A DNA stretch of 23,258 bases from Globomyces pollinis-pini. Its lineage: Eukaryota > Chytridiomycota > Chytridiomycetes > Rhizophydiales > Globomycetaceae. Shown piece by piece: positions 1-11,428 of the stretch; the stretch's first letter is position 1, and each line of letters begins with the position of its first letter. The stretch spans positions 1 through 23,258 of the forward strand of contig MU621356.1 of NCBI GenBank assembly GCA_025399215.1. Direction: 5' to 3'. The notes under the pieces were generated by a model that searched no databases, was not told the origin of the DNA, and was given only the letters and a program-made list of their open reading frames with translations. Made by a program: the position numbers and the translations under genes.

Positions 1-131
1 ATTGAAGAAAGCAATCAGTCACAAAACAGTCCATTCCATACTTTCACCAGTGGATTATTTTGTAATCGCATCTACAATATCAGCTATGGAAGCCATTATA
101 AAATATTCAACTCTGAAGCTGCCTGAATCCA

Positions 132-977
132 TCCCAGAAGAGAAAACATGAAACCAATTAAACGGGTAGTACAGTATGGTTCAGAGACTGATCGGATATA
201 CCACAGTATGGTTCAGAGACTGATCAGATACTTCCAGATATTAAGCAAAGATCCTTGGAGTGACTGTATATGCGCGTCTGATGTGGTTTTGGCCCACTCT
301 CGTATCAACATGGTGAGTGGTTTCCCTGTCGATAACAGATAATACCAGTGATAAGATATGCCAGCTGGAGCAAAGATCTTGACCGACATATCTTGAAGCA
401 AAGACATGGGTCATTCGTACTTTGTTGTTGCTGAACAAAAAATTCTTTCTACCCACACCGCTCACTTTCTGTGGTTCCAAATGATTTGATAAAGCACCAG
501 GACTAATGGGACACTGTTAATCACCCGAATAGTACAGCTTTCCCACCAGACACACCCACCATAGACAAGTATTCTCACATCAAACTCAGTCATACTTTTG
601 ATAATCCAGGGATTGTATTAAAGCTCATTGTCGTTATGTATAACTTTACACCTATCCTATTTGAATCCTCCATTGGAAGAGATTCGATGCTAACCAATGC
701 TAATTTTAACAGTCACTTTCTCCTGCAACTGTACAAAATGCAATCATGAATATTTAGCCATTTGGAATTCAACGATGTGGAGAATAAAAACAAATTTGGG
801 AATTTAAACTTCGTGGGAATACATATATGGTCAATCTCATGAAGCAGTGCTCGAAGACTCAAGTATGTCTATCAATGAATCCGACAGACGATTGATTGAT
901 TCACCAGCTGAACTTGACTCTCATATGCATGCCATGATTCAAAGAGTGTGGGAAAATGGTATTCAAGATAAAAATTT
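132..977 (+). repeat. Left copy of a dispersed repeat, inverted relative to 22664-23258
   Basis: This stretch matches the reverse complement of 22664-23258, by eye at about nine positions in ten. It begins at the same base at which the window ends (132 pairs with 23258), so the right copy is probably cut by the window edge. The left copy differs in two large ways. It has a 32-nt tandem duplication (171-202 and 203-234), and an extra block of about 224 nt at 507-730 that the right copy lacks. Its 3' part (823-977) keeps a reading frame also kept by the other copy. I do not recognise the element class; no terminal repeats or transposase motif were found. Confidence 0.85.
171..234 (+). repeat. 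32-nt tandem duplication in the left repeat arm
   Basis: ACAGTATGGTTCAGAGACTG occurs at 171 and again at 203, a period of 32 nt. The matching part of the right arm carries the unit once, so the duplication is specific to this copy. Confidence 0.8.
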
Positions 978-1245
978 AAGAAACTGGATGTATTCACTAC
1001 AAGTTAAGAGGCACCCTATGGTATGGTCAAGTTGTAGAACCTGTATACCAGTAAACACTAGTAATTCAGCAACAAGCAATGGAGTTTTCTATCATGTGTT
1101 TGTGAGATACTGTTGCTTGATTGCATGGTTTTCGTCAGCCAAAAGGCAGACCAAAACAAATCGATGGCATCTTGTAAGTCCATGCCTGTTGTTGAACTTC
1201 TTGTACTGGGTTTGTTGTCTACCAAGTCAGTTAAGCTCGGTCTAG
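823..1245 (+). other. Open reading frame in the repeat, partly conserved between copies; unrecognised
   Basis: The frame is open from 823 to a TAG at 1245. Residues such as HEAVLEDS, MSINESDR, AELD and the segment ending in NGIQDKN recur in the right copy at 22665-22823. Differences there are largely third-position changes plus one in-frame 3-nt indel, which suggests past coding selection. After about 977 the copies diverge, and the remaining residues (Cys- and Trp-rich, low complexity) do not look like a conserved protein. There is no clear ATG; the first in-frame one is internal. I treat it as a remnant of a repeat-borne gene, not a confirmed gene. From 1246 to 1327 nothing is recognised. 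Confidence 0.35.
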
Positions 1246-1327
1246 TATTTTTATCTGATTATATTCTAATCGGAAAAATAACTATTTGAAGAAGGGATTT
1301 GCGAAAAAAGTTTATTGATCATTCAAT

Positions 1328-2926
1328 TTATTTTTTCGTAACATGCTTCTTATGCTTCTTCAATACTTGACGATCATAATCTTCTGCATAATCCAAAAAC
1401 TCTTCAAAGGATTTAGATTTCGTTTGAGTGTAATGACCTTCCAATAATTCATTAATCATCCCTTCACGTAATTCCATCGTTGCATTCAATTCAGTTTGAG
1501 TTTTAAGCAATTGTTCATTCATTTCAGTGTATTCTTGTAATTGCTTTCTTAATCGTTCATTTTCTTCTTTAAATTCTTGATTTTCCTTTTGTATATCTTC
1601 ATGTTGTTCCAATTCCTGTTCTTGGGTTTTGGAGTCATTATTGGATTCCTTCAACATTTCCACTTCGACTGCCAATTTAGAGGTTGATTCCATCAATTCT
1701 TCATTGTATTTCTTTAATTCTTCAATAATACGAAGATGTTCATATTGACTATTCAACAATTCTTTACAGGAGGCTTCCAATAGAGTGGTTTCATTATCCA
1801 CAGCTTTTGAGTCAGCATCCAAACATGACTCGGCGATTCGCAATTCTTCTTTTAAAGAGTACTCTGAAATAAGCAGCTTGTCTCTTTCGGTGGTAACTAC
1901 TTTCAACTCTGCTTCGAGTTGATCTTTATCATCCATAAGATCTTGTACTAGAATGCCAAGCTGCTCATGATCGAAACGTAAGTTATTTACCATCTCTTGA
2001 TCATATTCATCGTTTTTCAATTGACAAACCAGACTATCATTTTCGGCCATTAATTGTGCATTCTTCATTGACATATCTTTCAATTCAAGTCGTGTCATTG
2101 TCAATTGTTCAGACACTTTTGTCAATTCATCACTGGTTTGTTTAAGACTAAATTCACTTGATTTCACTTTAGCAGCAAGTGATTCATTCATTGAGGATAA
2201 CAAAGACTTTTCAGCCAAAAGATCTTGAATGTCGCATTCTTTAACAGCTAATTTGTTAGTAACCTCTACCAAAGCATCAGAAGCTGCAATAAGCTTTAAC
2301 TGCAATGCTTGAAGTTCACTGTGTCCAGACTGAGCAGCAGTATCATTCATAGTATTTACAGCATTCATTGCACCAGTAATATCTGAGGTGAGCTTTTCAT
2401 AGCACAGTTCTTGAGCAATTCTCAGTGAAAGGATATCAGAAGATTGTTTGCCCAAAGACGTTTGAATTTGTTCAAATTGGGTGTGATGTTCATGATTTGA
2501 CACCGTCAAGTGGTTATTTACGTTTTCAATCTTCTCTGTTAATTTATCATGAAAACCCATAATTTGAACATCAACACCATTACTCATTTTGACCAGGTTT
2601 GATTCCAAATCGACATGGCTCTTTTGAAGAGATTCTAAACGAGTTTGATATGTAACAGTTTGCAGTTGAAGTTGTTCAATCATAGAGTTCATTTGCTTGA
2701 ATTGAAATGTCCAATTTGGATCACTTTCAGGGTCCGATTGAGAAGAATTATGTACAAGGATGGGAGAGGTAATGGTAGAGTCTGTATTTTCAAGATTTAC
2801 ATCATCCATTAACAATGGAGAGGGACTGCGAGTAGGAGCAGGAGTTTTAACAGAATCCAAGATAGAATTAGAGTGGTCTACTTCAATCCATTCAAGATCC
2901 AAAGACTGTTCTGGTACAGTAGCCAT
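1328..2926 (-). CDS. Long coiled-coil protein, 532 aa, function unknown
   Basis: This is a single uninterrupted exon. The first about 70 residues are acidic and Ser/Pro-rich (TPAPTRSPSPLL), consistent with a disordered, phosphorylatable head. From about residue 75 to 515 the sequence is an almost continuous heptad-type coiled coil rich in Glu, Leu, Lys, Gln and Ser. It closes with a very basic tail (LKKHKKHVTKK). Such architecture is typical of structural or tethering proteins of the cytoskeleton, Golgi or spindle, but no family-specific motif is visible. The ATG at 2926 is the first in frame and lies 263 nt from the stop of the ribosomal protein gene upstream. The absence of introns contrasts with the second coiled-coil gene at 9350-11428, which has eight. 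Confidence 0.85.
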   Translation of the reverse strand: MATVPEQSLDLEWIEVDHSNSILDSVKTPAPTRSPSPLLMDDVNLENTDSTITSPILVHNSSQSDPESDPNWTFQFKQMNSMIEQLQLQTVTYQTRLESLQKSHVDLESNLVKMSNGVDVQIMGFHDKLTEKIENVNNHLTVSNHEHHTQFEQIQTSLGKQSSDILSLRIAQELCYEKLTSDITGAMNAVNTMNDTAAQSGHSELQALQLKLIAASDALVEVTNKLAVKECDIQDLLAEKSLLSSMNESLAAKVKSSEFSLKQTSDELTKVSEQLTMTRLELKDMSMKNAQLMAENDSLVCQLKNDEYDQEMVNNLRFDHEQLGILVQDLMDDKDQLEAELKVVTTERDKLLISEYSLKEELRIAESCLDADSKAVDNETTLLEASCKELLNSQYEHLRIIEELKKYNEELMESTSKLAVEVEMLKESNNDSKTQEQELEQHEDIQKENQEFKEENERLRKQLQEYTEMNEQLLKTQTELNATMELREGMINELLEGHYTQTKSKSFEEFLDYAEDYDRQVLKKHKKHVTKK

Positions 2927-3031
2927 GATAAAAGGTAAAGAATAGTTTAAGAATTTGAGAGTTTAAATAATTTGGTGGCGTTGATCGAGTCACCACAAAA
3001 TGATGATTGACCAGCCCTGAGTCATAAGAGT

Positions 3032-3064
3032 GTTCAAGTCCACGGACTCTGGAATGACTTGAAC
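3032..3064. repeat. Perfect 9-bp inverted repeat (hairpin candidate)
   Basis: GTTCAAGTC at 3032-3040 faces GACTTGAAC at 3056-3064 across a 15-nt loop. It lies between the stop of the uL23 gene and the start of the 532-aa coiled-coil gene, both on the - strand. It could be a 3'-end hairpin of the former or a palindromic regulator site of the latter. Confidence 0.5.
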
Positions 3065-3086
3065 GTAGTTTACTGGAAACTATAAA

Positions 3087-3129
3087 GTTACCGAAATAAT
3101 GTGTAAGCTAATAGTTGGTTACCGAAATA
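3087..3129. repeat. Two direct copies of GTTACCGAAATA
   Basis: The 12-mer occurs at 3087-3098 and again at 3118-3129, 31 nt apart, in the 262-nt spacer upstream of the coiled-coil gene. The spacing is close to three helical turns, which would suit a paired protein-binding site. Function is unknown. Confidence 0.45.
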
Positions 3130-3188
3130 TACTTATAGGATACACTAATAATAAAGTAAATGGATAGTGCTTTTATTTTAAAAACATA

Positions 3189-3626
3189 TTACATGATTCC
3201 AATTCTAGCAGCGACTTCAGTTGCTTCCAAATCAGCAGAAAGACGAACATAAGCTTTCTTTAATCCATCTGGACGAATGAGAGTATTAACTTTAATAGCT
3301 TCGATATCGTAAAGACGTTCCAAAGCTTGAGCGATTTGTCTCTTGTTTGATTTGACATCACAGATGAAGACGAGAGTGTTATCTTCTTCAATCTTTTTCA
3401 TGGCTGATTCGGAAGTGAGAGGGAATTTGACGATAGAGTATTGATCCAAGGAAGGAGTTTTTGGAACAGCACGTCTTGGATACTTTGGAGCTCTAGCCAA
3501 TTTGAGAGTTTTTGGCAAGTGGAAAGAAGCTGAAGTTCTAACTCTGATTTGTTTTTTAGCGGTTCCCTTTAAGACAGCTTTCTTTGCAGCAGCAGCCTTT
3601 TTAACGTCAACAGTGTTTTTAGCCAT
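3189..3626 (-). CDS. RPL25: Cytosolic large-subunit ribosomal protein uL23 (L25/L23a)
   Basis: The product is a component of the 60S subunit near the polypeptide exit tunnel, where in other organisms it helps dock SRP and nascent-chain factors. The 145-aa product has the eukaryotic Lys/Ala-rich N-terminal extension (about residues 1-45). The conserved uL23 core follows, with [22 protein letters not shown], then the segment ending [15 protein letters not shown], and then [17 protein letters not shown] and a C-terminal IGIM. Length fits the yeast protein (142 aa). The start is taken at the ATG at 3626 ([10 protein letters not shown]). An in-frame ATG at 3662 would add 12 residues not expected in the family. 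No intron is needed. The gene is divergent from the PAK gene, with only 128 nt between the start codons. Confidence 0.95.
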   Translation of the reverse strand: MAKNTVDVKKAAAAKKAVLKGTAKKQIRVRTSASFHLPKTLKLARAPKYPRRAVPKTPSLDQYSIVKFPLTSESAMKKIEEDNTLVFICDVKSNKRQIAQALERLYDIEAIKVNTLIRPDGLKKAYVRLSADLEATEVAARIGIM

Positions 3627-3645
3627 TTGAAAAGTAAGGTAAAAT

Positions 3646-3660
3646 TTTTCTTTTTTTTTC
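3646..3660 (-). promoter_or_regulatory. A-rich leader tract of the uL23 gene
   Basis: Read on the gene strand this is a GAAAAAAAAAGAAAAA run 20-35 nt before the ATG. The uL13 gene has a similar tract at 11881-11901. Confidence 0.5.
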
Positions 3661-3668
3661 AATTTGAC

Positions 3669-3729
3669 TTCGGCGAATTACATCGTAACCCTAAGTAACC
3701 CTAATATCAGAACCCTAACATAACCCTAA
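3669..3729 (-). promoter_or_regulatory. Telomere-repeat-like (telobox) promoter array of the uL23 gene
   Basis: AACCCTAA occurs four times on the + strand, at 3687-3694, 3697-3704, 3711-3718 and 3722-3729. On the uL23 gene strand each reads TTAGGGTT. Just downstream, relative to uL23, lies TTCGGCGAA (3669-3677). The same ordered pair occurs before the uL13 gene. In several fungi the telomere-repeat-binding factor Tbf1 drives ribosomal protein genes through such boxes; applying that here is inference. The array also lies 26-68 nt before the PAK start codon, so it may act on both genes. Confidence 0.75.
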
Positions 3730-3754
3730 TTCAACCCATCAAGCTTTCAACTTC

Positions 3755-6257
<2,503 letters not shown>

Positions 6258-6656
6258 CTTGTAATTTGTTTAATAAATAAAATGTATAATGTATCTGTAT
6301 ACTAGTGACTAATGGAATGAGAATATTTTATAGACTTATGGATCTGATCTCTACCCTCACTGTTCACTCTTTCAAGAACATTTCTATCTCATGAGATATG
6401 TTAATGAAATCACTGGCTACATCTTTGAAATCAACGATCAATTACGTGACGATCTACCAGAGACAATTTACTTTCAACAGCAATCAGATCCATCCATGAT
6501 TGTCATCCACAGCTTAATAACTTTTGTCAATCATACTCATCTATAATGACAAAACGTTTCTAATGTGGCTTGTGAGTTAATGAAAATCAGTCGAAATGAG
6601 TCAAATCTCAAGTATATAAACCAAATGAAAAAGAAAGTCTTACCATTGAATTGAAA
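6258..6656 (+). promoter_or_regulatory. Spacer with TATA box of the CBS gene
   Basis: AGTATATAAACC at 6611-6622 is a good TATA element, about 36-46 nt before the ATG at 6657. It is followed by an A-rich leader. AATAAA-type signals for the kinase gene lie at about 6272-6282. The middle of the spacer holds an unrecognised open frame, listed separately. Confidence 0.6.
6334..6546 (+). other. Unrecognised 70-codon open frame, possible exon
   Basis: The frame opens right after a TATAG (6329-6333) that would serve as a splice acceptor and closes at TAA 6544-6546. Its residues (GSDLYPHCSLFQEHFYLMRY and a later DDLPETIYFQQQSDPS) have normal protein composition, unlike flanking frames. No ATG starts it. 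An ATG at 6281 could feed it through a 43-nt GT...AG intron, longer than normal here. It may be a small gene, the relic of one, or chance. I recognise no family. Confidence 0.3.
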
Positions 6657-7736
6657 ATGACATTACAAAACCATATCACAAATGCAGCAAAGAAAAGTTA
6701 TGAATTATTTAAAGAAACTCCCGTTAAAGAATTATTGGAATTTAAACGATCAAAAGGATTTGCTCCATTGGTAGATTTTCAAGAAAATACTTCTATTCGT
6801 GATGTATTAAAAGCATTATCGATCAAGAATATTTTGGCAGCTCCTGTCTATAGACAATCAAATGAAGATGGTAAAACTTATATTGGTATCATTTCTGTTT
6901 ATGATATCCTTTCATTCTCGGTTTTCCAAGAAATTTTTGAAAGTGAAGAAGAATTCAATGAACGTAACTTGTTTGATTTTGTTGAACGTATGGAAGCCAA
7001 AGAATTCTTTAATACTCCAATTAAACAAGTATTGGGATCCAGTTTGGAATCAACTGCACCTTGGATTGCTTACTCTACTGATTCATTAGCAACTTTATTG
7101 GGATTGTTTACTACTGCAAAACAACATCGTGTAATTGTTATTGATTCAGATGTATTATTGGCAAGTATCAATGGCCCCGTTCCACCAACCGCTGCCGTCA
7201 CCATTCTTACTCAAACTGATTTTGTACGATTCTTTTATGAATCTCGATCTGGAAATACTTCTTTACCTAGTAGTTTAATTGAACCATTCTTGGATGTACA
7301 AATCAAACAAGTTGCTGATTTACTCAAACAACAACAAAAACCTGTAATTGCAATGTTGGATACTCAAACCGCTTTACATGGTATGCGAACCATGTATGTA
7401 GATGGACTTCAAGCTATTCCAGTCATTACTGCTGAAGGTCAAGTTGTTGCTACCCTCTCTGCATCTGATGTCCGTGGTCTCAACATGAATAACATTTCTA
7501 CTTTAAACAAACCTGTTTTTGATTTCCTACAAAAAGAAAGAAGAACAACTGAAATCTTGAAAGCTGATCAACTTCGAACTGTTGATGAAGAAGAAACTGT
7601 TGAAACTGCTATTAAAACCATTCTGAAATCTAAAGTACATCGAGTTTGGGTTACTAGAGATGGTTATGATGATTTGGCTGGTGTTGTCTCCTTGACTGAT
7701 GTATTACAATTAATTAACCCACTTCGTGATGATTAA
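6657..7736 (+). CDS. Four-CBS-domain protein, AMPK gamma (Snf4)-like
   Basis: The 359-aa product consists of four CBS motifs (two Bateman modules) at about residues 12-85, 115-200, 212-280 and 290-357. Recognisable pieces are PVKELLE...NTSIRDVLKALSIKNILAAPVY, then TAKQHRVIVID...ILTQTDFVRFF, then TMYVDGLQAIPVITAEGQVVATLSASD, and SKVHRVWVTRDGYDDLAGVVSLTDVLQLI. Such proteins bind adenine nucleotides; the closest known role is the regulatory gamma subunit of SNF1/AMPK. The repeats are more divergent than in true Snf4, so a broader CBS-family regulator is equally possible. The start is the ATG at 6657 (MTLQNHITNAAK). No intron is present. Codon use is A/T-ending and uniform, suggesting a well expressed gene. 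Confidence 0.85.
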   Translation: MTLQNHITNAAKKSYELFKETPVKELLEFKRSKGFAPLVDFQENTSIRDVLKALSIKNILAAPVYRQSNEDGKTYIGIISVYDILSFSVFQEIFESEEEFNERNLFDFVERMEAKEFFNTPIKQVLGSSLESTAPWIAYSTDSLATLLGLFTTAKQHRVIVIDSDVLLASINGPVPPTAAVTILTQTDFVRFFYESRSGNTSLPSSLIEPFLDVQIKQVADLLKQQQKPVIAMLDTQTALHGMRTMYVDGLQAIPVITAEGQVVATLSASDVRGLNMNNISTLNKPVFDFLQKERRTTEILKADQLRTVDEEETVETAIKTILKSKVHRVWVTRDGYDDLAGVVSLTDVLQLINPLRDD

Positions 7737-7882
7737 CTTTAACCATAAATAAAAATATCCAAATGAAAACCTTTATTTCGTTAATTGAATTATCCTGAAT
7801 TGCAATTGACAACCACTATTATACGCACAAAGTTTTTTAATGTGTCCCGTCGAATTGGAAAAACTTTCCCAAAAACATTTTA

Positions 7883-8932
7883 ATGGTCACAAAACGATTC
7901 TTGAACGTTCAATATGGAGCGATCGCTACCAGAATCAATGTCACCGATATGAAAAATATTAGGGACGTTATTACGGCCATAACCAACTACTATAAGGGCG
8001 GGATTTCTTCATCAGCAGGGATTCAGCTATGGAAGAAAACCGCCTCTGAAAACAATCTAATTCAAGACTTGGTTGATATACCTGAGGATTACTACTTGAC
8101 TCCATCGAACGGCGGTCTCTCACTCGCTATTGTATTGCCACCTTCACCACAGCAAGTGACTGAAATAGATGTTAAACAAGGTAATGTTCATTTATTAATA
8201 GCAACAGAAGATATTCAAACTCAAGTTCGCAAAGTACAAGGTATTGAAATCAGTGATTTAACTACCCAACTTCAAACATTCGCAAACGTACAGTTGGTTG
8301 ATGAATGTCTACAATCGTCAAATGATATATATCTCCCATATCCTCAGAATAAATTCAAAAACATATATGTTAGAAAGTGCTATAAAGATATCTTTGACTT
8401 TCTCTTGAAGAATATTGAAATGAAATCATTCGCAATATCAGGGACATCAGGCATTGGAAAGTCACTGTTCTTTGTATACATCTTGCATCGCTTGATGAAT
8501 GACTTTTACACGAAAACTCTGTCTTTGAAGCCGAACCGGATCATTTATCAAATGAACTCTACATACCTATGCTATGACTTGCACCAACAAATCGTCTCAG
8601 TTGTGACAGATATGGAAGCTGGACCCGCTGTTAGACAACAAGATACATTCTACATCATTGATGGACAATTCTCAGAGCCTCTCGCTTCATCTTGTGTTGT
8701 ATTGTTCATTTCATCCTCCCGTTCGGAAGGGTACAAGGTGTTTGTAAAGCAGAAGACGGCCAAGGAATGTTTCTTTCCCGTTTGGACTTTGGCTGAGTTA
8801 CAGACGTGTCAACGCTACTGTTATCCGGAGCTTTCCGTTAAAATGCTTAAAGAAAGGTATCGTATCTGTGGTGGAGTGGCTCGCTTAGTATTTGACGACG
8901 ATGATTCTATGTTGTTTGACGAGGATGATTAA
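7883..8932 (+). CDS. Crinkler (CRN)-like protein, header plus P-loop NTPase, 349 aa as read
   Basis: The N-terminal about 115 residues resemble the ubiquitin-like header of Crinkler proteins: a beta-grasp-like start, IQLWKK near residue 48 and SLAIVLPP near 90. A linker and a conserved IYVRKCYKDIFDFLL block follow. The P-loop is GTSGIGKS (187-194) followed by LFFVYILHRLM, and a Walker B-like FYIIDG has Asp260. After CGGVARLVF the frame ends in an acidic DDDD...DEDD run at a TAA. Crinklers are known from oomycetes, chytrids, Rozella and arbuscular mycorrhizal fungi as secreted or nuclear effectors; here no signal peptide is evident. The usual C-terminal effector domain is missing, but the same frame reopens at 8945-9238. 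A 36-nt GT...AG intron (8911-8946) would join the two into 439 aa. Confidence 0.75.
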   Translation: MVTKRFLNVQYGAIATRINVTDMKNIRDVITAITNYYKGGISSSAGIQLWKKTASENNLIQDLVDIPEDYYLTPSNGGLSLAIVLPPSPQQVTEIDVKQGNVHLLIATEDIQTQVRKVQGIEISDLTTQLQTFANVQLVDECLQSSNDIYLPYPQNKFKNIYVRKCYKDIFDFLLKNIEMKSFAISGTSGIGKSLFFVYILHRLMNDFYTKTLSLKPNRIIYQMNSTYLCYDLHQQIVSVVTDMEAGPAVRQQDTFYIIDGQFSEPLASSCVVLFISSSRSEGYKVFVKQKTAKECFFPVWTLAELQTCQRYCYPELSVKMLKERYRICGGVARLVFDDDDSMLFDEDD

Positions 8933-8944
8933 CAACTGTACTAA

Positions 8945-9238
8945 AGATATACTTTGAATGACTTCAGATATCTTTCCAAGCTGGCGGGAACTGATGAGTT
9001 TAAAATTGCCTCAGGAATCAGAACTCTTTCGGATATATTACGCTGCTCAAATGATTACCAATTTGCAAGAATGTTAGATGGTAGGTTCGACGAATTTTCA
9101 AGGCATTTATTTGACATATATGAACATATTGTTTACTTGGATAGTACTGTAATCAAATTGACATTGGATAGTCTCCATAACCAACGAATTACATTTGAAA
9201 AAGATAACATTGATATAAATAATATAATTAGACTTTAG
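8945..9238 (+). other. Probable C-terminal exon or broken tail of the Crinkler-like gene
   Basis: This frame is in register with the Crinkler ORF but separated from it by TAA at 8930 and 8942. It encodes about 97 residues with good protein character, including DFRYLSKLAGTDEFKIASG and LSDILRCSNDYQFARML, and has no ATG of its own at the start. Removing 8911-8946 (GTTGTT...CTAAAG, 36 nt) fuses it in frame. The donor is weak, so a nonsense-disrupted gene is the alternative. The spacer 9239-9349 holds nothing recognised. Confidence 0.4.
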
Positions 9239-9349
9239 CAGATCTATAACACTTTCATGGTTTCATTTCCGTTGAATTGATTTTCCCGATTTCAAATTCG
9301 ATATAAAAATAGACGATTTATTGATGATAAACTATTCAACTATACACTC

Positions 9350-11428
9350 TTAATTTGATTCATCCTTGGTTTTGGCTTTCAATCCATTCAATTCACCTTC
9401 CAATTCATTATTTTTCACTGACAACATTTCAATTCCTTTCATCAATCGTTGTTCCAATTCTTTTTGTTTTAAAACAACTTCATGTAACTCCCTAATGATG
9501 AATCAATCATTCTTTATATTTACTTTTTCTCTGAAATAATTTCATTTATCTGGAATGGTCAAAGATAGATAACGTTACCTTTTGTTTGATAATACTATTT
9601 TCACAACTTACAACTTTTAATGAACTGACAATCTGCTCTGTTTCGGTAATTAAACTGTTCATATCAAGATCAGTTTGTATTCCCATTTCAGCTCGAGCAT
9701 CCTTTAATCATATTAAAAAAATGCTTCTTACGTAACTATCGTTGGTACTTTGTGAATTTGGTAAGATTTCAGATATTTGTTGTTCCAAATCAAAGATTGA
9801 AAAATCTTTTTGAATTTCTTCAGATATATATGTTTCAATCGTTGCTTCCAGTTTCGTGATTTTGCTTTTCATCTTGTCTTTTTCGGTATCAGCTTCTTCT
9901 AGCATAGTTTCTAATAATTTACAAGCTTCTAGAGTATCTTCCATATTGCTTTCCAAAGTTTGAATTGACTGACTTTGTTCGGAAACTTTCGTCAATAGCT
10001 TTTAAAATTAAATATTTTGTTTGATTACTGTTGAATTTTCTTCATTGAGAAATTGAAGTGATGCTAGAGAATGAGTAAACTATCGTAATACTTTCATATT
10101 CTTGTACTTTTGAGTTCAAGTTTTTAATTTGTGATCTATACTTATTAGAAAATTTGGGTTACTCTGCTTCAACCTCTTGCTCTTCAAAGAGTCCTATACA
10201 CTCTTCTGAATCTTTCAATTCACATTCAAGTACAGTGATTTTTTTCAGTAATACATCTCTATTTTCTTCTAATCCAGAAATTCTTTCTTGATAAACTTTG
10301 GAAAATTCAATCTGAGATTCTCGAAGATCATTCATTTCTTCTTTAAGTGATACAATTCTAGCATCCCGTTCCGCAATGGTTTGATATAAACTATCATATT
10401 GTGATTGGTTAAGTTGCTTTTGCGTTTTACTCTCCTGATGTAAAACGAGAGTTTCATTCATTGATTGGTTAAGTTGTCCCTCAAGTAGCTGAATGGATTG
10501 TTTAGCTTCAACCAATTCCTGACAAGTACTTTCCTTTTCAGATGACAGTTCCATAATTTTTATTGTTTTTTCTTCAAGTATTGAGTTTGCTTTCATATGC
10601 TCATTTTTTAGATTATCAAAATCTGATTGTAACTTTTCCAAATTTACCTAAAGTTAATCACAACACAGTACTTGATTAATCCACATTCCAGGATCAAGAA
10701 CAGGCTTTAAATTGTATCTGCTTGCTTGCTCTCTGAGATCCTTGATGGTATCAGAGAGTTGAACTATCAAGAATTCCTTATCAGACAGTAATTGTTTCTC
10801 TTTTGTTAATTCAGCATAAATTTCTTGTTCTTTTTTGCTGTAGCCAGTAATTATGGTTGCCTGTCGTTCAAGTTGCGATTCTGCCTCTAATAGTCTCTTG
10901 TGAAACACACCTAGTTCTTCTTGTAGTTTTTCGTTCATCATTCTCAAATTGTGTATTTCATCGTTCCGAGAATCGAGTTCAATGTTGAGCTGAATAGTTT
11001 CGCTTAATAAATCACGTCTCTCTTCATTGTTATTCATTTCTGCAGTTTCGAAACCAATGCTCTGCATATGATCAGAGTTCACTACAAGATTCACACTTTC
11101 TTGCTGATTTGAAATAGTTGCTTTATCTTGTTCCTCTGTATTGACTTTGTTAGCATCCTTTAAAACTGGATTCTTTGACGTGACTGGAAATCCTTTTGAT
11201 TTATCGACAGTGAGTTTTTTAAATACATCCTGAGAAGATTTTTTTACTGGTAGTATCTTTACTGGAAGGTTCTTTACTGGTGGTTTCTTTGCTGCAACTA
11301 ACGACTTTGGTTTGTTTGTATCTGCTTTTCCCAAAGCTGTTCTTGCTTTCCGGTCCTAATATAAACGATTCTAAGATCCTTACTCTGTATTCTCTTAGTT
11401 TTTCTTCTCTGCTTTTCTCTATGTTCAT
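9350..11428 (-). CDS. Coiled-coil protein with basic KP-rich head, 616 aa, nine exons
   Basis: Exons on the - strand are 11384-11428, 10672-11355, 10163-10647, 10092-10135, 10029-10063, 9732-9998, 9579-9701, 9524-9549 and 9350-9491; the total is exactly 617 codons. Introns are 28, 24, 27, 28, 30, 30, 29 and 32 nt. The head starts MNIEKSREEKLREYR|DRKA and continues into a very basic region with repeated PVK motifs (about residues 25-60). Such regions often bind microtubules or DNA. From about residue 95 to the end the protein is coiled coil, broken near a PVLDPGMWINQ segment (about 237-243). Several exons would be invisible without allowing introns below 35 nt, e.g. the 26-nt exon 9524-9549. 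No named family is recognised; a cytoskeletal or spindle role is inference. It is divergent from the uL13 gene. Confidence 0.82.

Noticed and set aside
1..131. Gene fragment at the left edge
   Set aside because: No frame of useful length or motif; nothing recognised in these bases.
3032..3040. GTTCAAGTCC as a tRNA B-box
   Set aside because: No A-box, acceptor stem or cloverleaf could be formed around it; the match is explained by the 9-bp inverted repeat.
6651..6656. TTG-AAA as the start of the CBS protein
   Set aside because: Nuclear genes start at AUG; the first ATG is at 6657, and the upstream TTG codons only extend the open frame.
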